From Athripsodes cinereus (taxonomy: Eukaryota; Arthropoda; Insecta; Trichoptera; Leptoceridae), in assembly GCA_947579605.1 (NCBI GenBank), contig OX388314.1:19775982-19839981 (forward strand): DNA of 64,000 nucleotides, in the 5' to 3' direction. A model generated the notes under the pieces. That model was not told the DNA's origin. It was given only the letters and a program-made list of their open reading frames with translations, and did not search any database. A program made the translations under genes and the position numbers. The stretch's first letter is position 1. Each line of letters opens with the position of its first letter. This document shows, one piece after another, positions 57,047-64,000 of the stretch.

Positions 57047-59419
57047 ATATTTTTTTAAGTGCATTGGAAAAAGTAAGAAAACCATATATTTTCTTTTAGA
57101 GAGGTACAAAGGATACTTATTTTGTTTATGACAGAGGGAAAAGTGTGACACACGTTCATATTTAGATACGTGATTAAAGAATGTGATGAGATAAATTTTC
57201 CGAGACAATGAGAAAATATTCCTTTGTTATTTTCGTCTCCATCAATTTTATTTCCTTACACTTTTAATGTAAGTATATTTTTACCATCACCAACAATATG
57301 TACTTTCATCTAATAAAGATTTTTTAAAAAAAAAAGAGAAAGAAAAATTATACCCTTCTATCTTATTATGAGCTCCGAACACGTACAACAAAAGGGGATA
57401 AAAATTGTAGAGAATGGAATAATATCTTATTCATGCATCATCCTACTACAGTCTACTAACGTCATTAATGAGCACAGAAAAAGGGGGTTGAAGGGGTGGG
57501 TATAAATAATTATACTAAACTAAACCCAATGTCTATGAATTAATAAGAATAAAGCCCTTTTCAAATCAAACATATTTACATCAAAAACTTGTCGAGTAGT
57601 CAAATCTGTTCGACACATTTGCAAATGGCATCTTCACAATATTTTTTTCGAAAACACTCATTCAGTCATAGATTTAAGGAAAATGTATTCGTTTTTTAAT
57701 ACTTTAACACATATCTTGATAACATGCGCCTATTTCATGTAAAGAATTTTCATGTCAAATAAAGTTTTCTCTTTTCACGATATGCATTCCTAATGCTCTA
57801 ATCATAGTGTTTTCGAAAGTGTACTTTTCAGGCCAGTGGAATAAGAACTTTTTTGTATGCGTATGAATAAATCATGATAAAATTAATATACTCGCTACGA
57901 TAACAACTCAATTCGATTATCAAATGGTCCATTAAATAACATATTTTAGTTTCTGTGGCAATTTGAGTCGGATATGGAAAACTGCGACCGTTGAGTATTT
58001 GAACGCTACTGTGCGATGCTATACTCATTAATGTGAAAAACACCATATTCTCCACACTTTATCCTTCTTCTACCGCCACGTATAATAATAATGAAAATAA
58101 TAAACAATCAAAATTGCAATAAAGTGTACGTATAGATACTCGTAGGTACTGTACCTCCTCTTTAATAACGTTCCAACTATATAAATAAAAATTTCCTTGC
58201 AAATTAAAGGGAGTGGAAAAAGATTATTCGAAGGAAAAATAAGGGGGTTCATTCCATACACCTCCATTCTACCCTATTTTTTTTCTTATAAATTATCGCA
58301 CACCTTTGTGCTAGAATAAATCAATAGGGGTGGGTGGAGGTGCTTTTGGAGGAGACATGAGAATATCTTCTCTTTGCATATAATTGCGTTTTTACGGCGT
58401 AAATAATAATGTAGATACTGTGTTAGACGCTATTCAGACTGTGCTATAAGTATGGGATATTTACCGGAGAATTTCATATCATTAACATTTCGTCAATGCC
58501 TTTGTATTTTTGGATTCACACAACTACATACAATTTTATAAGGATATTCCATCTTCCAATTGATTTCATAACTAGCGTTATTTCCATTTATATTCTGATA
58601 TGACAGAGTTCTCGCGTAATATTTTCCATTTTTCTCTTATACTTTTTAGCTAATTTTCAACATCGTACAGTCAATAACTTTTTACAATAACAGTATTAAT
58701 TTTACACACACATCATCATAAATACTCAAACCTCCATCTTTTTTACCATATCAATCAGCAAAACAAACAAAATTATAAACGAATTCGTAAATAAGTCATT
58801 GAAAACCTGTCATATTCTGCTAAGAGCATAACAATTTTCATCTATAGCAATCCCAGATAATAAGAGAACTTACATATATGTATATTGATGAACACTAGGT
58901 ACATGGAAAATCTATTTTTCTTTAGAAATATTTGACGTATTCACAATTCACAATGCGATTGAAAATAAAACAGATCCGTCAATTTGTCGAAGAGAAATAA
59001 TCTCTAGTATACTATATCCTGTTGCCTGAATAGCGCCCTAGTATCGCAGAATTAAGGTAGAATTCTTTGATGTTTCTACTAATTTCATTATTATTATTAT
59101 TATTATTTAGGAGATGGCGACATAATCGAAATTGAAAATTATACGAGCGTAAAAAGTAATGAATTAAACTGTAATTGATTTTTTAAATCATTTCCGTAAA
59201 GTTCCAGGTACTTACATTACTACATACCTAGCAACTTGAAATTAATTCTAAAAATACATATATTCAGTTTAAATTTGGATGAATAATTTTATTTCACTAT
59301 AATATTTTTGTTCTTTCTTTTTGTGTTTTCAGGTTTATCCCTAATTGAAAAATAATTTCTAAATTTTGAGTACAAAGAATGTTAAAACACTTCTTAGATC
59401 ACATTTTAATAAAATTTGT
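57047..59419. other. AT-rich non-coding stretch
   Basis: A G-rich patch (AAAGGGGGTTGAAGGGGTGG) lies near 57,480 and another near 58,326 (AGGGGTGGGTGGAGG). No gene is supported. Confidence 0.45.
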
Positions 59420-59535
59420 CAATCCATCTATGTATATGGCACAGAGAGGACAACTTTTATGTTCATTATACGCAGTTAGTCTGCTGGCTACACCACTTGT
59501 GGGATATGCCATTATAGCAAAGTGGTAGTAAGTAA
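59420..59535 (+). repeat. R1 dispersed repeat, 3' half
   Basis: GGCACAGAGAGGACAACTTT, TCTGCTGGCTACACCACTTG, TGGGATATGCCATTATAG then GTGGTAGTAAG. Confidence 0.8.
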
Positions 59536-60058
59536 TAATAGTATATTTTTTAGCACTATCTCCCACGGTTAGGGTGGTCAACAAACTCATTCTCTTTTAT
59601 GGCATAAAAAATGGAAAATTTCACCCGGGCAGTCATTCATTCTTATTATGTCTCAAAGTAATGAAAATGAAACAAGTTTAACCGCCGAAACAAAATGCAT
59701 ACATCACTATGACAGATATGTAATTCAATATAACTGCAAAAAGTACACTTTTAGTATATAGAGTAGACATACATATAATATAAACACGTGTTATTCAACA
59801 AACAATACAATAAAATCAATGCGTAGCAAGCTACCGCTTTGATTAGGGAGATTCAGTAATATGGCGATACTGGGAATACTCTTCTGAATGTTTCTAGTTA
59901 GTTAAATCTGTTTCATTTGCAGTTATCAATACATTTACAGTGGTGAAACAAATATTTTAGTACTGATATGTTTTTATATTATTTTTTATAATCAGAAATA
60001 ATACGATAAAATATAATAAAATGATTTTTCGTAAATTACTGCAATAACGTTGAATCTT

Positions 60059-60228
60059 GATGTATTGTCATCACTTATTTTTAATCATCATCATCGCCCT
60101 CAACGCTGCTCTCGGGAGCACAGGGCAGAAACCATCCTCCATTCAGAGCGTCTCTGTACCAATCGCGACACCTCTTCCCACGACATTCCCTGCGCTTTGA
60201 TTTCGTTGTCATAGGAACGATGTATTGT
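60059..60228 (-). mobile_element. short RTE-tail retroposon with 10-bp TSD
   Basis: GATGTATTGT occurs at 60,059-60,068 and 60,219-60,228 and bounds a 150-bp insert. On minus it starts TTCCTATGACAACGAAATCA, reads in frame through GMSWEEVSRLVQRRSEWRMV then SALCSREQR and stop, and ends in a (GAT)n tail. The 5' boundary is the same as in the + copy at 11,546-11,699. Confidence 0.78.
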
Positions 60229-62532
60229 GAAAAACGGTGTATTTTTATTACAAGTCATAATATTCCTATGTCTTCTCTAAAATAAATATTCTCATAATTT
60301 GATATGTTTTTATAAAATATGTTTTAGAACAATAAAAAAAATTAGAAAGGATCTGAATTTTGATACATAATACAATAATTCAATGTTATATTATTTTATT
60401 TTGTTTCTCAACATGTCTTTTGCAATTTGCACAAATTACATTCAACATGCTTTCACCAGCTCGAAAACAAAATAAGTAGGTACCTACGTATTATAAAGGT
60501 TTCAAATTATTTTTCCTATAAATCATAATAACTGATCAGATTGACACTATTGATTTTTTTGTGACACCACTGTGTTTCTGATTGGAATCCCTCTTTCGAA
60601 GGGTTAAGTCTGACGAAAAAAACCGGGGTGACTGCCGCTTGAAGGGTTAGATCCTCAGGGAGATGACGACTCCTGGTGTAGATACGTGTTTGTATATGAC
60701 GATGTTATTATTGGAGTATTATAGGTAGTAGTAACTGGCTATCGGGATGGCAGGACTCACTCATTGCTGACAAATCAACCGTAAAGTTTGCGTAATGCTA
60801 CCAGGAATGATAAATATGGAAGTGAAGGGATGAAAACTAGTCTAAACCAGCCAGTTTTTTTTTATTCGTATTTGTTTATATGGAAATAATTATTTTGTGA
60901 TGTATATTCTTTGCTTTGCTTATTTAGATATATAGGTAACTCAAATCATGCGTATTGTTTTTATATTAATAGTCATAAAACAGCATAAAAACAATATCTA
61001 CTAAAATAAATTTCGTACAAGTGTTAATAATTTAAGATCACGCAAAATATGATTCAGATGTAGGTAAATCATTCATATTATGATACATCGATAATAAAGA
61101 AATGCGTTTTCATTTTATATTTCCCTCAATTCAAAGCAGTTGACAAAGGTATTTTTTTTAATTATATTTGGCAAACATACAGTTTTGAGATTATTAATAA
61201 TATACAGAAAATCCATTTCAACTAGAGAACCAGCAAAGTTTGCTAACATTCTTTAGTATTAAATAATGTAACATACCTACATGTAGTTGACAGGACAGCG
61301 ATATTGAATTCACATAAAAAAACAATAATTTCAAAGCGCTTGAAATTAATCATCTCCAATCAAGAAGGAAATTATTGAATGGGACTGATACTGGGAGTAG
61401 AAAGAAAAAGAATCCAATGATTAAGTGTTTATAAAATCATACTCTTAGTATTACCTATGCCGATATAAAAAATATCATAAAAAATATATTTACTCACCAC
61501 TTATGATAACTGTACCCTATCGATAATTGATATTGGTTTTATTGATCTGATGATGTTGAGTCATAATATATTATGTAGTAGCTATCTATCTACCATGTCC
61601 CCACAACCCTCACGTGTACCCACACCCCGATCCAACAAATTATGTCCTTTTTTAATGTCACCCCCGCGACGAATAATGTACAGTAAGCAGTAGTATTAAT
61701 GATAAAAATATCTAACATAGTTTCTAGCTTCTATGACCCTTTAATAAGCAACTATCACTGATGCTTTTCTCTAGTACATATATATGTTAGAGTTATAATA
61801 TGTATACACCCTGCACAGTAAATGTCGATATAAATATTCGATTGCTCGATGATTCGAAGAGTTTCATTAAAAAACAACAATAAATAACTTACCTCAGCAA
61901 ATTTTTCATAATTCCGAAAATCTAAATTTAAGATTCTATATTTTTACGATTTTACAAACAAATAAAACCTCTACAAGCTAAAAGTCCTGTATAACTAGAA
62001 GTGCTTGAGACTAGCACCTTTTTAACTCGATTTCTGTGTAAATCTAACGAGTAAATAGAACCTCTGTAACTAAAAATGAAAACCAAATAAATTCTGTATT
62101 ACTCGAATGTTTGTAACTTGACAAAATCTCGATAAACATAATTTCGAAATTTTCAGTGTACACTTAAAAATCGAATTATCAAAGTTCGACTTTTTTTTAA
62201 ATGTCGTACGAACCAATAGTATCGTATTAATCACATACACTCGCAATCGATAGTGCAGATTTTTTCCACGTATATAATACTACTCTATTTGCCAATAACC
62301 CTAATACATTTTATAATATTATAAATATACATAATATAAACACTGTATTTGATGTCCCCCTTGTCATTTAAACAACTTAAAAATCAATAGGTTCATGATT
62401 TTTCTACACGGTATTTTCATATTTTATGAAAAGAAACATTTAGTTAAAAATAATTTGTGTCTGCCTATGGGCATATTATCGAAAAATAAAATAAATATAT
62501 CAACTCGTTTAACGCATGTATATAAATTATGC
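60229..62532. other. mostly AT-rich non-coding stretch
   Basis: Contains a patch of raised GC at about 60,580-60,690 (CCGGGGTGACTGCCGCTTGA) with no recognised identity, and a C-rich tract at 61,599-61,628 (four C-runs; potential G-quadruplex on minus). No gene is supported. Confidence 0.4.
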
Positions 62533-62695
62533 TTCTTCTTTTGTGCCGTGTTTGGTAGCCCCAAAACTATAGCTTGTGAGAAAGTATCCCTATTCTGGGC
62601 AGCCAGGAATAGCTTCTCAAGATTCTTTATAACTTAATACGGAGCTAGGAGATTTGCTTCGTCCAACACTGCTTCAATCCTCTATCTTGCTCTGG
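62533..62695 (-). repeat. unnamed repeat with (GAA)n tail, copy 2
   Basis: CTTCTTCTTTTGTGCCGTGT, GTGAGAAAGTATCCCTATTC, GGGCAGCCA and CCAACACTGCTTCAATCCTC with TATCTTGCTC. See copy 1 at 54,009. A short frame ending AARNSFSRFFIT crosses it by chance. Confidence 0.5.
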
Positions 62696-63182
62696 ATGAT
62701 CATGTGGAGTAATGTATATTTTACACCTCTAAACTCATTATCCAAATAAAGCTGCAATAAAACATTCATACGTAAAATATTGAGATAATAATAATATATT
62801 GTGTAATTATTTATATCAATAAAGTGATTATTAAAGATTCAACATTCGCAACATGATATCTACAAATCATCCATAAGGATTCCATAAATTACTATCCCCA
62901 TAAAACTTCCTCATATCTCGTATCGTTCCTCACTCACTCGTATCGCCCACACAAACATTAATATTCCTGCGTGCCATTAATTAAATAACACCTTAAGAAA
63001 TAAATAATAATTATATTGTATAACTTCAACTTGACCGTATAGCTACGACTATAAATTAATTGCGTTATATTCTACCAACACAACCTAACCTAACCCTGGA
63101 TTGCTATGACATGAACAGTGTTATACCACATCTCGGGTGCTTTACCACAAACTTTCTAAGTTGAGCGTTTTGCAAAATATCA

Positions 63183-63330
63183 TAGGAGCCCCCGAATTAC
63201 AATATGACTACCTCCCTCCAACTTTTTTTTATGTTTTCAAATACCCTATAAAAGACGAATAATCGAAAAATATCATGCAAAAATCATTAAACATCTTAAA
63301 TTCAGCGATGAGGTTTGTCGCTATACGGAT
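63183..63330 (+). repeat. R1 dispersed repeat, degenerate 5' half
   Basis: GTTTTCAAATACCCTATAAA, AGACGAATAATCGAAAAATA and CATCTTAAATTCAGCGATGA then GGTTTGTCG follow R1 order. Confidence 0.6.
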
Positions 63331-63469
63331 ATTTAAACTATTGTTCCAAAGACTAAATATTCTATATAGGATTATAAGTCCGAATGAAAGGCAATAAGAT
63401 AATCTATACCCAAATTTGGTTTCATTTCAACAAATGGTTTTGCTTTATAGCTATTTTGGTCTACCTATA

Positions 63470-63535
63470 CAATCACGGAATCTCCCACAAGTAGACCAAA
63501 TGCATGTAATAAGCACGCAGATCATACTCTAATTA
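63470..63535 (-). repeat. R1 dispersed repeat, 3' fragment
   Basis: AATCACGGAATCTCCCACAA then GTAGACCAAATGCATGTAAT and AAGCACGCAGATC are antisense R1 blocks. Confidence 0.55.
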
Positions 63536-64000
63536 AATACAAGACATTTAAAACGGAATGGAATATTTCAATGGTGAATTAAAGATTTTAAATAAAGGTA
63601 TTATTCGTGGTGTTTTGTAGACATAATTATAGCTACACGGTTATTAAAAACAAAATGACGTATTAATTCATTAGGTATTAAAATAACTTTTGATATATGA
63701 TTGGGCGTGGCTAAGATAGCAAGTCAAGTTATTTTTATATTAATAACATTTTATTTATTTTGAACGCATACACACAAATTATAAGATCTACAAACAAGAG
63801 GCCGATGAAAGATAGGAGCGAGTCGTTTATTAAATTAAAAAAATAATAACATATTTATTTAAATGTTAGACTCGATGTGTTTCTAATTTGACACATGGGC
63901 ACTGCCCACAAACAAAACTAATAATTATGTTTGATAATAATAAGAAGAAGCCGTTTTAGTTATTTATTTATCTTTCCAAATTAAATTGAGCTTGGTATTG
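63536..64000. other. AT-rich non-coding stretch
   Basis: No gene or repeat is recognised up to the window end. Confidence 0.45.

Noticed and set aside
63082..63100. CCTAACCTAACC, similar to the arthropod telomere repeat (TTAGG)n
   Set aside because: Only about two units, consistent with chance.
63183..63535. R1 5' half followed by an inverted 3' half as a twin-primed R1
   Set aside because: The order (sense 5' half, then inverted 3' half) is the opposite of twin priming, and no TSD was found. Two independent fragments are more likely.

Overview
This is a gene-poor, strongly AT-rich piece of a eukaryotic nuclear genome, most likely an insect (arthropod-type RTE-like retrotransposons, tRNA-derived SINEs, and many copies of the palindrome GTAGGTACCTAC, a pattern I associate with hemipteran and lepidopteran DNA). 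The species cannot be fixed from the sequence. There are no bacterial operons, no rRNA, no convincing functional tRNA gene and no CRISPR array. Nearly all long open frames belong to, or are antisense shadows of, transposable elements.

Layout. 1-3,400: AT-rich DNA with one dispersed-repeat copy, a tRNA-derived SINE (2,458-2,705) and two 3' ends of a CTGATGA-hairpin repeat. 3,435-8,319: a transposon cluster. A 5'-truncated RTE-like element (+, 3,446-4,984) is bounded by an 11-bp target-site duplication (TSD). Directly beside it, a full-length RTE-like element (-, 5,039-8,309) is bounded by a 10-bp TSD and sits inside a copy of the dispersed repeat I call R1. Its endonuclease and reverse-transcriptase reading frames are separated by one frameshift. 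8,320-35,100: mostly non-coding, with LINE 3' tails, short RTE ends, three copies of a long-TIR MITE, R1 copies and SINEs. 35,181-35,930: an RTE copy with a 5' inversion (twin priming) and a 14-bp TSD. 36,500-64,000: more R1 copies (three near full length), a decayed LINE RT end (48,302-48,620), a 64-bp tandem satellite (54,888-55,228) and a short RTE-tail retroposon with a 10-bp TSD (60,069-60,218).

Host genes. No host gene is certain. Three very short + strand segments (16,927-16,971, 25,331-25,357, 44,192-44,250) have good splice signals and are phase-compatible with one another. They may be micro-exons of one gene with very large introns. A block of raised GC at 25,845-26,048 is open on both strands and could be an exon or a transposon remnant.

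The most interesting items are the short RTE-tail-derived retroposon with a fixed 5' end, the twin-primed RTE insertion, the nested R1/RTE insertions, the long-TIR foldback MITE family, and the possible micro-exon chain. All coordinates were read by eye. Boundaries without a TSD are approximate to about 10-20 bases.
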